Notes: generated by a model not told the origin, from the sequence alone. Positions 1-12,261 are shown, counted from the stretch's first letter. The stretch: DNA of 64,000 nucleotides from Hevea brasiliensis (GCF_030052815.1 NC_079505.1:18066822-18130821); one strand, 5' to 3'. Translations and numbers: made by a program.

Positions 1-355
1 AATATTCATAATTCTCATATCTCTCCCTTTATATCTCAATTTAAGAATATAAAAAAATTAAAATTTAAAAAATAAGAAAAAATAAGACTTATCATTTTTT
101 CAACTAAAATAAAATAATTACACACGCCTTCTTACTTTTGTTATTCATCCCTCGCCCTCGTCCAATCGTACCCTTGGGCTATTAGCATTTTAGGTGCTGT
201 CCACTGCAGGCCGGGCAAGCTTCACGCAGCTTGGACGAATCCAAGGCATGGGACGCCTACCAAGGTCGGCCTCTGCATTCACATGGTCAGGTAACAATCA
301 CTCTCTATTCCTCTCAGCCTTGCAAAATGCCTCCGAACAGTGTCCATTCTGCAAC
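1..355. other. AT-rich start, possible non-coding first exon
   Basis: The first ~130 bases are AT-rich with no coding signal. From about 180 the sequence becomes more balanced in GC and ends in a plausible splice donor (TCAG then GTAACA at 291). It may be an untranslated first exon of the downstream PPR locus, with the LTR-like element sitting in its first intron. This is inference from one donor-like site. No protein family is recognised here. Confidence 0.2.
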
Positions 356-2082
356 TGTAACACCCCTGATTTTTTTATGTATTATTATTGGGCTTCGTGT
401 AGGTATCCTCAATTCGCGGAAATTCGACAGTTGTCCGGATCTGTGAATTTCTGGCCAGACTACGGAAAAGTCTCCGAATTGGATCGAGGTTTTGGCTACC
501 CCACCATTGTCAGGCATCCCGAGCGCGTTCCGGAAGTCGGAATCGGCAAAGGTAAACCCGAACCTTGCTTTTTTGTAATTTTCTAGTGCTTAAATAGGAT
601 TAAAAATCCATAAAATATTCGTGGTAGCTCAGAAAATTATGATTCTTTTTGCAATAGCCTAGTAATATTGCTAAGGACCGCGGGGCAAAGTTTTAGAATT
701 TTTAGAGTTTATTTGGGCAGTTTTTGCAAAAATGATCAATTATAAGGACCAAATTGAAATTTTACATATTGTGATGGATGATTGATTTGATGGGCCCAGG
801 AGGGGCTGTGTGATGTGATTGAGTTGTGGATATATGGATTGTGAATATAGAAGTGTGTTTTGAGCCCTTTTTTCAGGTTGGGTAGGTCCTAGGTATAGGG
901 AAGACTCTGCCGGATTTTCGGCACGACTTAGGACGTAATTGGTCTTTTCTTGATTTGTATTGAGTCTTTTGTAATAAATGGTTGTAATAAAATTGTCAGG
1001 TGAGCCGGGACAGCCTTCTTCCTCCTCCCAGCCGCCTCAGTGACTGCTGTCAAGTCTGTGAGTAAAATATTAATTTTAATTGTAATTTCACTATTATTAT
1101 ATGTTCAAGCATGCCCATGCATCACTTATATGCATATATCTATGTAGATAAACTTTAGGCACGCTTTATGTTGCATTCATAATTGTGAAAGTGCCATGTA
1201 TGTTGTTGTGGTGATTTGGAGCAGTGTGCGTGCGTTGGCGTGCGTGTGATGTGGTGTGGACTATGGATAGGACGGGTAGACACGGCTTGAGATCTTCGCT
1301 GGGACCCGGTCCTTCGGGGTAGACACGGCTTGAGTTCTTCGCTGGGACCCCGATTTGGTTATTAAGTGGAAGTCCGAGCTGAGTTCTTCGCTGGCACAAT
1401 TGGAATTAAGAGAGCTGTATAGGGGATCAGCTCCCATATATTACGATTGATGTTACAGGGTGCGTGAGTGCTCCAAATTACCTTTTTGATGTTATGATAT
1501 GAAAATGTTGTTGATGTTGCATTTCACTCTACAGGGTGCATTAGTTTTAGATAGTTATAGAGATTATGGTTAAAATTGATATTTTACTCTCTGAGTCGAA
1601 CGCTCACTCCTTTTCAATATTTTTCAGGCTACAAGAAGATTTTATTGTGGTTAACCTGCTTTTCTCCCTCGCAGGTTGTTTATCAATATTTGTGTAATTT
1701 TATTTACTCCTAGAACTTCCGCATGTGTTAGAAATATTTAAATGATTCGGGTCTGTAATATAAATTGTTATGTGGACCTGTAAAATTATTATATGCATGT
1801 TTGATGGATTGGATGAGGGAGCTGAGCTCCCATTTATTTTTATGCTGATATGAGTATGTGGAGGGTGAGCTGAGCTCCCCAATTGATGATATATTTTGTT
1901 TACAGGTCGGGTGAGTCAAAAACTCCCCGTTGAAAGGTCCACTTTATGGCCGGACTCTGTCCGGTTGGTTTCTTGAAATTGGGCCCAAATGGGCCTTAGA
2001 GTTGGGTTAAGGAATAGTTAGGCTGCCTCGGGGGCTTTAGGTGCCAGTCCTAGTGCAGTCCGCCATAGGTTGGGTCGTGACA
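356..2082. mobile_element. Solo-LTR-like element (short copy) with 5-bp TSD
   Basis: A 1727-bp element begins TGTAACACCCC, ends GGGTCGTGACA, and is flanked by the direct repeat GCAAC (351-355 and 2083-2087). TG...CA ends, a 5-bp target duplication and no coding ORFs fit a solo LTR, probably Ty3/gypsy. A longer relative lies at 42220-44864. This copy matches its two ends but lacks about 0.9 kb near the left end, including a GC-rich stretch. Orientation cannot be fixed, because both ends resemble known plant LTR starts. There is no primer-binding site or internal region. Confidence 0.8.
1274..1398. repeat. Three-unit ~50-bp tandem repeat inside the LTR-like element
   Basis: The core CGGCTTGAGTTCTTCGCTGG occurs in variants three times at ~50-bp spacing. 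The third unit is more diverged. The same array is present in the related element near 44034-44165, so it belongs to the element family and is not a later local change. Confidence 0.75.
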
Positions 2083-2376
2083 GCAACATTTCTATTGACA
2101 AAGGATTGCACCATCAAATTCATGCGTTGAACAATTTTTCAACAGTGGTTAGTTAGTGATCATACCTCTCTTGCTTTTTTATTGCTCAATTTATTTGATT
2201 AGATTGAACCCAGTTCCATCTCCTGATTAATAATGCAATCACTTTGATTACACTGTTTTCTTCCAGTTTCTTTGGTCTAGAATGAATCATGAAAATCTCT
2301 TTCGTGGGTTTTCAACCTTGGTAGATTCTGTGTCGATAAAACCCACATCTGCAAGGCCCCAATTTCCTGCAAATTG
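2083..2376. promoter_or_regulatory. 5' region of the PPR locus
   Basis: This 294-bp stretch joins the LTR-like element to the PPR start codon. A pyrimidine-rich tract ending CTTCCAG near 2268 could be a splice acceptor for an upstream untranslated exon. No clear TATA box is visible. The assignment is positional only. Confidence 0.3.
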
Positions 2377-4416
2377 ATGAAGAGGAATTGGCATCCTATT
2401 CCAATACCCAATAGAACACTGCCTGAACCCAAAGGCCAAGATCTTGATTTTATTAATGTTGCACATAGCCATCTGATTCACGCTGATTGGGATAAGCTAA
2501 TTCATTGTCGACCCATTTCACACCGTTCAGAGTTGAGCACATTTTGCTAAGGATCCAAAAAGATCATGTTCTTTCACTGGAATTCTTCAACTGGGTTAAA
2601 ACCCACAACCCTAATTCTCATACACTTGAAACCCATTCGATAATCCTCCACACTCTTACCAAAAACAGAAAATTCAAATCTGCTGAGCTCATTTTGAAGA
2701 GTGTACTTGTTGCAAGTTCAATAGATATTGCAGATAAGTTGTTTGATGCAATCCTTCATTCATATCGAATGTGTGGTTCCTCGCCTCGCGTATTTGATTC
2801 ACTGTTCAAGACCTATGCACATATGAAAAAGTTTAGGAATGCTATAGATACATTTTTTTCAGATGAAGGATTATGGACTTTTGCCTACTGTCGAGTCCTG
2901 CAATGCTTATTTGAGCTCTTTGCTTGATTTACATAGGGTGGATATTGCTTTGGCATTTTATAAAGAAATGTGCAGATGTCGGATTTCACCAAATGTGTAC
3001 ACTCTTAACATGGTTATGTGTGTTTATTGCAAATCAGGAAAACTTGAAAAGGCAGTCAAGGTGTTTGAGGAAATGCGAATACTAGGAATTAGTCCTAATG
3101 ATGCATCTTACAATACCTTGATTACAGGGTATTGTTACAAGGGTCTCGTGAACTTGGCTATGAAGCTTAAAAACTTGATGAGGGAGAGAGGGGAGGAGGC
3201 AAATGTGGTTACCTTTAACACTTTAATTTATGGGTTTTGCAAAGAAGGGAAAATACATGAAGCTAGTAAAGTTTTTAGTGAGATGAAAGTCCTGAATGTG
3301 CCTCCTAATACCATAACTTACAATACTTTAATAAATGGGTACAGCCAAGTGGGAAATAGTGAGATGGGCATTAGGCTTTACGAGGAGATGTTAAGGAATG
3401 GGGTTAACGTTGATATATTGACATACAATGCCTTGATTTCAGGCCTATGCAAGGAGGGCAAGACCAAGAAAGCTGCATATATGGTTAAAGAGCTTGATAA
3501 AGTTAACTTGACTCCTAGTGCTTCTACCTTTTCTGCTCTTATTTAGGGCTGAGCAGAATTCGGTTTAAACTAAAAAACCGAACCGAGCCGAGTCAATTCG
3601 GTTTAATCGGTTCGGTTTTAAAATTCAATCGGTTCAGTTTGGTTCGGTTTTACATTATAAAAATTTCAGTTATTTCGGTTCGGTTCGGTTTTGAAGAGAA
3701 AAAAATCAGTTAAACCGAATCGAACTGAATAATAATTTATATATTCAAATCGAACCAAATCAAATCGAATCGATTTTTGAATTGATTTATTTTTATGAGA
3801 AATTTATGAATTATATTTAATTATATATATATTAATTGTTTAATTTTATTGATTAATGGTTATTAGGTTCAAAGTAAAGTCAAAATTAGACTAAATAACT
3901 TAAAAATTAAGTCTAAATTAAAAAATCAATCAAAAATCAAAACCGATCGGTTTAAACCGAACCAAACCGAAATAGAGCAGTTTGGTTCCATTCGGTTTTT
4001 CAGCCCATTTCGGTTCGGTTCTGTTTCTAAAATTTAAAATTTGATTTTTATAATTTAATTCGGTTTGGTTCGGTTCGAACCGAATGCTCACCCCTACTCT
4101 TATTTGCGGGCAGTGTATGAGAAATAACTCTGACCGCGCTTTTCAGCTGTATAAAAGTATGGTGAGAAGCGATTGTCATCCAAACAAACAAACTTTCAAC
4201 ATGTTGATTTCTGCTTTCTGCAAGAATGGTGATTTCGAAGGAGCACTTACAGTCCTGATGGAAATGTTTGAAAGGTGTATGGCTCCTGAATCTGATGTTC
4301 TATTGGAAATTTACCATGGACTTTGCCTATGTGGAAAACATCATTTGGCAATGAAGTTGTGCATTGAGATTGATGTGAACCCTCAAGTAATTGGTAACTT
4401 GAAAATTCACATTTAA
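2377..4416 (+). pseudogene. P-class pentatricopeptide repeat protein, broken
   Basis: PPR proteins bind organellar RNA one base per ~35-residue helix-turn-helix repeat. The reading starts at ATG 2377 (MKRNWHPIPIPN...), runs through an N-terminal region, then about eight P-type repeats with the pattern TYNTLI.G.CK.GK...A..V..EM, and ends at TAA 4414. It resembles Arabidopsis At4g26680 from memory. Three lesions are visible. One base is missing near 2505 (frame changes at ATTCATTGTCG). One extra T lies in the seven-T run at 2853-2859, which restores the original frame. A 553-bp MITE (3544-4096) interrupts repeat 7. Codons on either side of the MITE are in the same frame, but the element's first three bases are TAG. 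Truncation there removes the last ~1.5 repeats. The two 1-bp lesions could be consensus errors. The MITE cannot. No organelle-targeting peptide is obvious. Confidence 0.85.
3544..4096. mobile_element. hAT-type MITE inserted in the PPR coding sequence
   Basis: The 553-bp AT-rich element has terminal inverted repeats TAGGG(C/G)TGAGCA...TTCGGTT and is flanked by the 8-bp direct repeat CTCTTATT (3536-3543 and 4097-4104). An 8-bp duplication is the hAT hallmark. The interior is rich in GGTTCGGTT/AACCGAACC motifs near both ends and has no transposase, so it is non-autonomous. Element plus one duplication is 561 bp, a multiple of three. Confidence 0.9.
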
Positions 4417-4439
4417 GAATTAAAGGAACAATATGGAAA

Positions 4440-5360
4440 GCACCAAATCAAGATGTATGAATTTGATTCTTTAAACCAGTACAATCAGATTGCTATGTAA
4501 TTCAAAGAAAATATTAGAAATGGGATTCTTGAACTAATTCATATGGAGAATGAATAAACCAAGATATTATGCACATTAAACCTTGCAAAATAGAAATCTC
4601 AGCAAGTAAATGAGCTTCACAAGAACAAAGGCAATAGCCAATTTACTCACTAATGGAGCAAAATAATCTTTCATTAATATTCAAAGTATGTCATCTACTT
4701 CTCTCATTACACTTGTATTTATAGCCTCTTGGCTCCAAAGTTAAAGACAAAAATATCCCTACTTTAGTAACAGTTGCAAGGAGTTTTAAGTCCAAACAAA
4801 AATTAATCTACCAAAAGGCTAAAAACTCCCAACAAAAAGCAAACTTAATACAACAACAATAAGGGCATTTAAGTCCAAAAGAGAGGCGGTTATAACAGTA
4901 AGTAATATTTCGTCAAAAAGGTGCCAGTAGCATATTTCACTCTTCATGTGCATGGAACATATGCATGTACATGGGTTGGATCTGGTGCATGCATGTCCAC
5001 AGGTTTTTCCATGTAACCTAATGCTTCACATAACACCTGGTCACTTCCAAGCTTAATTTTCATCAAATTTAATCCTTTATAATTTTCTTCATACCATTCC
5101 AACTTATAATCCTTGCTCCTTAAGACTTCACAAATTAAATTCTGAAGTGATTTAGCACTAGCTCTAGTAATTGGACATTGGATGAAATCCTTTGACGTGG
5201 ATGTAGCTTGATTCTCATCAGAGATGGAAGCTAGATTTATCATGCCAGAAGGTTTTGAAGAAGCTAAACCTATCAACCAAGGACCAAAGAAAGAGAACAA
5301 AGCATTTGGACAAAGTTTGTAAGGTTGTGCCTGTTTTCCCTTTGCTATTTTTGTTAACAT
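4440..5360 (-). mobile_element. Antisense remnant of an LTR retrotransposon 3' end (probable gypsy)
   Basis: On the minus strand an open frame from 5360 to 4944 encodes 138 residues with the motif CPITRASAKSLQNLI. This resembles the PITRARAKK(L/F) segment found near the end of plant gypsy polyproteins. It is followed (lower coordinates) by a non-coding stretch with a TATA-like GCTATAAATACAAGTG near 4720 and LTR-like sequence. Neither a second LTR nor a target duplication was found, so the boundaries are approximate. It could instead be an unrelated hypothetical ORF. Confidence 0.4.
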
Positions 5361-7689
5361 TTGTAAGTAAAGCTCTTAAGTTTTAGCTAAACCAAAATGT
5401 TCTCATCTCCTAAAATAAATTGTTCAAGATTTTGCTGTTTGAGGAAACCTTCAGAAGCATAGATTGATGCTTTAGGACTTGTGTCAAATTAAGTATAACT
5501 TTTGTATATATGCCACTAAGAAAAATATCAAAAGCGAAACATCAGAGGTTGCATCACTTGTATAAAAATATCTTTTTGGACCTCCATTTTCGGATTAACT
5601 CATGGGTATTCTCTGTTTCATCTTGTACTGAGATGCTTCCTGCTATTTTTATGTGTAAGCAATTTTATTTCACAGTTAAGCTGCAAGATGCTAGCTTTGA
5701 TTGCTGTTGTATGGCACAACTAATTATTATCATGGATGAGGGGGAATATATATAAATTGCAAGTTCATTTTGATACTTTTTTCTGTCATAATTTATTTTC
5801 TCACTTTATTTACAAAATTTTCTTTCAATTGCTGGGTTGGGGCCTGATAATGCTTTTGTTCGGGGAATTAATTCTTGGTATCAGCTTCTTTCTTCTTTTT
5901 CTTCTTCTTTCTTTTTTTTTTTTTTTAATATATGAATTTTAACAAAGTTCAAGAAAATGCTTGCTAAATTCGTATTGTCAACACCATAATTACCTGGAAT
6001 GCCGTATGTCTAATATTTTGGTACAGGTATGCGATACGCCAGTTAGCTATACGGAACTTATATAGAGTATACGGAGTAACCTTGGAACGCCAACCGGAAC
6101 GCAATGTGTGAATCATATTAATTTAATTTGCAGTGATTTGTACTTAATTAATATAATCCCCAAGTCTAAAACACAAATAAAAAAAAATTATAATTTTCAT
6201 TAATATTAGTAAAAGGAAAGTTTGAAATTTATTATTTTTCTTTAATCTACTATTAATTTTATAAATTAAATTTAAAAAATGATAAAAGGTAAATTTTTAC
6301 CTTGTAAGGTCAATAAACACAAAATCAATTCCTGCTATTAATTGGTTTAAAATACATGACATGGCCAAGAGTGGGCCTCTTCAAAATCTTTAATAAAATC
6401 GGCCATAAAGCCATCTAGCCATTCCCAAACCACCACCCCTCCCCAAATGAAATAGAGGCAACCATTCAAATAAAAGCCCAAATGATAACTACCATCCTCA
6501 TTTTATCACTGCTGTCACTTCCACCATAACTTTGTCATTCTTACTATTAACATCTCACTTTATTATTATCTTCTAATCATTATTAATATCACTACTTAGT
6601 TATCATTATCACTTCAATATTAATTATTATAATTATTATCACTTATTATTAATATTATAAATAAATTAAATATTAAAATTAAAATTATCATCATGTTATA
6701 TTATTTATATTTTTATTATGCAATTGAACATAAATATATAATTTGAGTCTTACTAACTATTTCTCTTAATAAACGACCTATAATGAGATTATTGATATAT
6801 TTTCATGATGGATTGGTAAAGCCTCCCTGATTTAGAAGAATACACATTGAAAAAGTGAGATTATACGATAAGATACTTAAAAATTTTTAATTATAAAAAT
6901 CTATTTAAACACAACACATCAGCAGCTCCATCAGAAAGTCAATGGAATTTTTTGTTGGAGGGATTTTTGTGGGAAGAAAAAGAGATAAATTTAAAAGATT
7001 TTCATGGAAATTTTTAAATTTTAAGGGTATAAATGAAACACACTTCAAAACTCAGGGATGGGAATTGCAATTTATCTAGGACGAAAGCTATTGCTTTTAC
7101 ACTCATACTTTGCAGTCCACAACCACAGGGAATTAATGCCATGTTTGGATGAGGGTGAGAGAAGGGTAAATAAGGATGAAGATGGGTAAGTAATTATTAT
7201 AATCTTATTTGGAAAGATGTGACTTAGTAAAAAGGTAAATGTAATTACGGATAAGGCTTACCCTTCCCTACTCCTTAAATTTCAATTTTTCTTATATCTC
7301 AACTTAAAATGTAAGCAAAATGAGGTGAGTACTGAAAATTATTTTATTTTTTATTTTTTTATTATATTTTTAATTTCAACATATTGTAGCAGTTACAAAA
7401 AAATAAAAAATAAAAAACAAAAAATGCAGATTTTTACCAATGGATGAAATAATTGCCTCATCTATGATTTTTTAAGTCAATTTTATTTTATATTTAATTA
7501 AAATTATATATTTTATAAAATATTAAATATTTTTATAAATTATAATTATTTAAATATAAAACACTAAAAATAATTAATTAGATAATAATATATTTTTTCA
7601 AAGAGTATAAAATATTTAATAACAAATAATATGTTCCATTCAATTTTTAATTTTTTTATATTATAGTCTTAAAAGCCAATTGATTGTCT
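5361..7689. other. Intergenic AT-rich DNA
   Basis: No protein family is recognised. Short open frames near 5510-5940 look like chance. At 5872-5883 the string TTGGTATCAGCT resembles a tRNA-Met primer-binding site but has no adjacent LTR end. At about 7138 the string GCCATGTTTGGATGAGGGTGAG resembles one end of the Tourist-like MITE at 8336, so a relative may start there. The rest is A/T-rich spacer. Confidence 0.5.
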
Positions 7690-7726
7690 TTCATTCTTAT
7701 TTGAGATATTTTGTTGCCTTGTTAGG

Positions 7727-7729
<3 letters not shown>

Positions 7730-7788
<59 letters not shown>
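7730..7788. repeat. (TA)n microsatellite
   Basis: An uninterrupted TA dinucleotide run of about 58 bp within the AT block of tandem-duplication unit 1. A shorter equivalent lies at 12262-12310. Confidence 0.95.
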
Positions 7789-7790
<2 letters not shown>

Positions 7791-8335
7791 TAAAATAAAA
7801 GATAAATTCTTTTCATATGATTAAATTTTAATATCACTCGTAAAAAAATTATCTATATATAAAATAATTAATTGTTACTGTTAAAGATCATTAATGAATA
7901 AAAAATTATAAAAGTTTACTTTATAATAATAATATTTTACCTTTTAATGTTTTAAAAGATACAAAAATAACGTTTGTATTATTTTATAAATATTAAAATT
8001 GAATACTGAAATAGTTTATATTATTTTATAAATATCAAAATTAAATATTAAAATAATATATTCCATGTCATAACTTAGCATAAAGGGATAATAAAAAATA
8101 TAAATTATAGATTACTAAATAAAAAATTTTAATTTACATATTAAAAAAATAAAAATAAAAAATTTTTATTTAATAAAAAAATATTTTTATATTTTTAATA
8201 ATTATTTATTCTTTTTTTATTCCTTTATAAATATAAAAAAATATACGTACCTCTCTCCAACTTCTATTAATTCACACTTTTCAAGCATGAGATTTTTATC
8301 CTACCTCCTCCTTACTCTCCCTTGCCCTCCCATTA

Positions 8336-9333
8336 GGCTCTGTTTGGATGGGGTGAGGAAAGGGTAATTAATGGGAGGGTAAGTGAGGATAAGGAGGGAG
8401 AAGGGTAAGGAGGGTTACAATAAAAAAAATTTCATGTTTGGAAAGAGGTGAATTAATGGAAAGGTAAGAGAGGTAATATTTATTCTTTATGTTTGAAAAA
8501 AGGTGAAAGAATGGTAAATAATTATTAAAATTATAAAAATACCCTTTTCTATTAGATAAAATTTATTTTTTATTTTTTTTAATATGCAAATTAAGGCCTT
8601 TTATTTTTAGTTTAGTGGCTTATAATTTATATTTTTTATTGTCTTTTTATATTAGACCATGACATATACTATTTCAACATTCAACTTAGATATATATAAA
8701 GTAATACAAATGTCATTTTGCATCTTTTAAAATATTTTATTTTTTTAAAAGGTAAGTAAAATATTATTGTTGTAAAACAAACTTTTGTAATTTTTTATTT
8801 ATTAATAACCTTGAATGGTATCAATTAATCATTTTATACCTGGACTTTTTTAATGGGTGAGATTAAAATTTAACAGTATGAAAGGAATTTATCCTCCACT
8901 TCATGAATATATATATGAAAGAAATTTAACCGCTAAAATTAGAGGAGAAGCACTTAGAATTACTATCAATAACAATAGAAAGAATTCAAAATCCACGAGA
9001 GAGAGCGAAGATATTAGATACGGCCACAGAGAGAAGACATTTATTTATAGTGGTAAGCTAGGTTTATTTTTAATGAGTATAATTGGATTGTTAATAAAAA
9101 ATTAAGAACATAATAAAAAAATAAAAAATAAAATAATTTTCATCTCTCACCTCTCCCTGCTTACACCCCAATTTGGGGTGTAAGAAAAATTGAAATTTGA
9201 GAGGTAAGAGAGGGTAATCCTTATCGTTACTTACCCTTACCATCTCACTCCTTTCCAAGCAAGCAAGGGTGTAATAATTACTTACCCTCCTTACCCTTAA
9301 TTACCCTATCCTCAGCCCCACCCAAACAGAGCC
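8336..9333. mobile_element. Tourist-like (PIF/Harbinger) MITE
   Basis: Terminal inverted repeats begin GGCTCTGTTTGG and end CCAAACAGAGCC, with similarity extending for several tens of bases into GTGAGGA.AGGGTAATTAA. The element is flanked by TTA on both sides (8333-8335 and 9334-9336), the preferred PIF/Harbinger target. Its 998 bp lacks a transposase. A short open frame at 8857-9105 is unlikely to be a gene. A decayed copy lies at 13020-13915. Confidence 0.8.
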
Positions 9334-9344
9334 TTAGTTACCCT

Positions 9345-10995
9345 TTGACTGGACGGATGGGAGAAAGGGAAGAAGAGGAAGGAGAAAGGCGTAGTAGCGA
9401 TAGAGATTCCACTGGCAGATGCAGCGGAGACATTTGATGTGGAGAAAACAATACGCAGCCATGGGTTCTTCATGATGTCTCCCAATCACTGGGACTCTCT
9501 CTCTCGCACCTTCTCTCGCCCCTTGCATCTCAATCATCCTTCTCATTCCCTGATGGTCTCTATCTCCCATCCCTCCGATCTTCCTCATTCTCTCCTTGTG
9601 CGCGTCCACGGTGTTAGCGTCGATTGTGGGTCAGGTGGTGAGGATGCTCAGATTGTCGGATATGGATGAATGGAATGCTAGATAGTTTAGAAAGATTGCA
9701 GCTGTATTGGGAGAGGAAGAGTGTGATTGGATTAAAGTTTTCGGTGGAAGAGTGTTTATGTCTCCTACTTTGTTTGAAGGGATGGTCAAGTGCATTCTCC
9801 TTTGCAATTGCTAGTAACCTTCCTCTTCTGATGCCTTTATGCTGTTTGACATATTGTCGCAAGGAGGATATTTTAAACTTGTTTTATTGTATAATGTTTA
9901 TTTATTTATTTTGGGTTTCTCTTGTTTCAATATCCTATCACTCTCTGTGAGAGAATCAATTAAGTAAGCATGGAAATAGCTTATACTATTTCTTAAATAG
10001 GAAAATTAAATATTAATAATGCAAATTGATTATAAACAACTTCATAACAAAAAACACTTCATTGCATTAAAACTACTCCAAAGAAATTTTAATTTAATGA
10101 CAAAAAAGTAATTGTGTCCACAAAATTTAATAAAAAATAACACTATATTTTTATGGATGATTGTTTCTTTTTTTATGAACTGATAATATAAAAAAATATT
10201 AATTAAAATCAAAACTTTCTATTAATTCACACTTTATAATAGGAGAAATTACAAATCTCAGAGACCAGCTCCCTGCAAATCCCGTTATATCAATTTGCAA
10301 TAGAGTTGAAATTAATCTTCTTCAACAGGCCAATGATAAGGAGAGGAGGAAAATTAGGAATTTTTAATTTTAAATTTCTTTAATGTTTGGAAGCAGAAAT
10401 TAATGGAATATTCTTCGTCAATAAAACAGGGCAGGATTTTGTATAAAGAATAAAAAAATAAAAATGGAGATATTCATAAATAAAAAGATAACCCTTTTCT
10501 CAGCTGATTAAATTACTTTTTATTTTTTTAAAAACATCATTAAAATTTAATTTTAGGGTTTGATTTTATCATGTTATATTTTGTGTCTTTTCAATTAAGT
10601 TTTGACATATATATTTTCATTAATCAATTTTATTTATTTGCAAATATTTGTTTTATTTTTTTTTGTTTTGTAAAAATCAATTTTTGTTGAGAGTTGATTA
10701 TTATTCCAAAAATTCAACAATGTCAAATAATTCATAATAGTAATAAATATATAAAGGAAAATAGTACATGAACTAAATTAAAAGGTATATTATGCTTAAT
10801 AATAATTTTTTTTCTTAGCAACTCCATGAATATATATATATAAATTCTCTAAGTAAATTAGTTCTCTCACTTCATTCTCTTTGTTATCAGGAATCATCAT
10901 TCATGAGTTAAATTCAAAGTTACGCTAAGTCAAATGCCTTGCTCTGATTATGCTTTAGTACTGCCGTTGCCAGTAAAATGAAAAATGAATTATAA
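9345..10995 (+). pseudogene. HhH-GPD DNA glycosylase pseudogene, copy A
   Basis: Intact relatives are base-excision repair glycosylases acting in the nucleus. Here exon 1 reads from about 9390 to 9813 (SHGFFMMSPNHWDSLSRTFSRP, then DEWNAR, then FRKIAAVLGEEEC and SPTLFEGMVKCILLCNC) ahead of a GTAACC donor. The frame is lost and regained near 9620-9660, and an in-frame TAG lies at 9683-9685. Another stop would form across the exon 1 junction. The middle exons, including the HhH-GPD core, are absent. A remnant of the last exon follows an acceptor at 10890 (KLSQMPCSDY-like, with indels). Copy C shares the TAG and the junction stop, so the parent was already dead when duplicated. Confidence 0.75.
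9961..10850. other. AT-rich spacer inside copy A
   Basis: About 0.9 kb lies between the exon 1 remnant and the last-exon remnant. No counterpart of the catalytic exons is visible and no other gene is recognised. Confidence 0.4.
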
Positions 10996-11366
10996 ACTAA
11001 TTAGATAATTAGATATGATATAAAAATGAAAGTTATAATAGGAAATAGTTTAAAATGATTTTCAGTGAAACTTTTATTCTTATTGTTTATGATTTACTTG
11101 AGAGGTAGAGGTATCTTATTCGATTTCATTTATTCATACTTCTCATCTCCTGCTGTTCTGGAATTCTAACAATAATTACTTCTTTAATATCTTTCATGTG
11201 TTTATTACCCTTTTGTTCAAAAGTGGCCTTTAGAGTCTTTTGGATTTTTTTTGAGTTTTGGAAGCAGAGAAAGGAGAAAGGCGACCAGCACTGTCTGGTT
11301 TAGTGTAGAGATGCCACTTGTTATTATGTGTTGAGAAAAAAAAAAAATATAATAACCATGACATGT

Positions 11367-12205
11367 CTGATATCTTGGACAAATCACTGGGACCTTCTCT
11401 CGCACCTGCATGATCCCAATCATCCTTTTCATTCCTGATTGAGTTAATTCATCTTCCCTATATCTTTCCTTCTCTTCTCCACTCATTCGTCCACAGTGTT
11501 AGTCCGATCGATGCAGGGTGGGGAGGATGGTGGTGAGGGTGTCGGGGATGTGGATGGATGGAATGCTGAATAGTTTAGAAAAGATTGATGGAGCTGTATT
11601 GGGAGGGGAGGAAGAGTGTGATTGATGGAAGGAGTTGGATTGTGTTTATGTCTCCTACTTTGTTTGAAGGATGGTCAGTCTGCATTCTCCTTGCAATTAC
11701 TGGTACCTTGTTCTTCTTGCCTCTGCTTATGCTGTTATTTATATTGTGCATTTTTAAATATTTTTTACTTGTTTTTGTTAATATATTGTTTATTTATTTA
11801 TTTTTTTATTTATTTGTTTCAATATCCTATCACTCTTGGCACAGATGCAAGGGATGGCAAAGCATTCTAGCTGAGTGAGCTTACTTCAGAACTTCAACTT
11901 GAACTGCAGTTTCAATCATGCAGCAATCAATCAACCAAGGACAACAAACTGATTCATTCCTAAAACACCTGCAGGGAAAGAGTCCAAGACGAAACTCAGA
12001 GCTTCCAAAGTCCAAAGAAATTTGAAACAAGTTCCTGGGGGTATATGGGTATGGGAAGAAGCTTGATGTTGCTGACAAATGGATGAATGCAAAATGCGAT
12101 AATGAAGATAGCAAATTTAAGACTCTTAATTGTATAGAAGGTGATTTCCTCTGGCAATTACAAATCAAGTGTGAGGCAACAAATAAAGTTTTGAAGCCAG
12201 TTCCT
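11367..12205 (+). pseudogene. HhH-GPD glycosylase pseudogene, copy B
   Basis: This copy covers degraded exon 1 (about 11370-11710) and part of exon 2 (about 11845-12205, matching FQSC...GKESKTKLRASK-type sequence in several frames). It breaks off at GCCAGTTCCTTTA, exactly where the AT block of the second tandem unit begins. Copy C continues past this point. Numerous indels and stops make it non-coding. It is the truncated partner at the duplication junction. Confidence 0.7.
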
Positions 12206-12257
12206 TTATATTGTCTTTCATTTCTTATTTAGAATGTTTTGTTGTGCCTTGTTGAAA

Positions 12258-12261
<4 letters not shown>

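Larger units (their letters stand above)
7690..11366. repeat. Tandem duplication, unit 1
   Basis: This segment matches 12206-16010 in the same order: an AT block with a long (TA) run, the MITE, glycosylase exon 1, the last exon and the 3' flank. The offset grows from about 4525 to about 4637 because of many small indels. Conservation is uneven. About 350 bp (9591-9940) is identical to 14188-14538, while neighbouring parts carry frequent indels. Confidence 0.8.

Noticed and set aside
1268..1400. Possible CRISPR-like array
   Set aside because: It has only three imperfect repeats with unequal spacing inside a plant LTR-like element, and the same array occurs in its relative.
1700..1919. Short minus-strand open frames in the first LTR-like element
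   Set aside because: There is no homology and they are not conserved as open frames in the related copy near 44500-44700.
5872..5884. Primer-binding-site-like TTGGTATCAGCTT
   Set aside because: It matches only about nine bases, lacks the AGAGC end, and no LTR end precedes it.
9614..9862. Minus-strand open frame duplicated at 14212-14460
   Set aside because: It is antisense to glycosylase exon 1, whose plus-strand reading matches a known family. Its duplication reflects the identical DNA.
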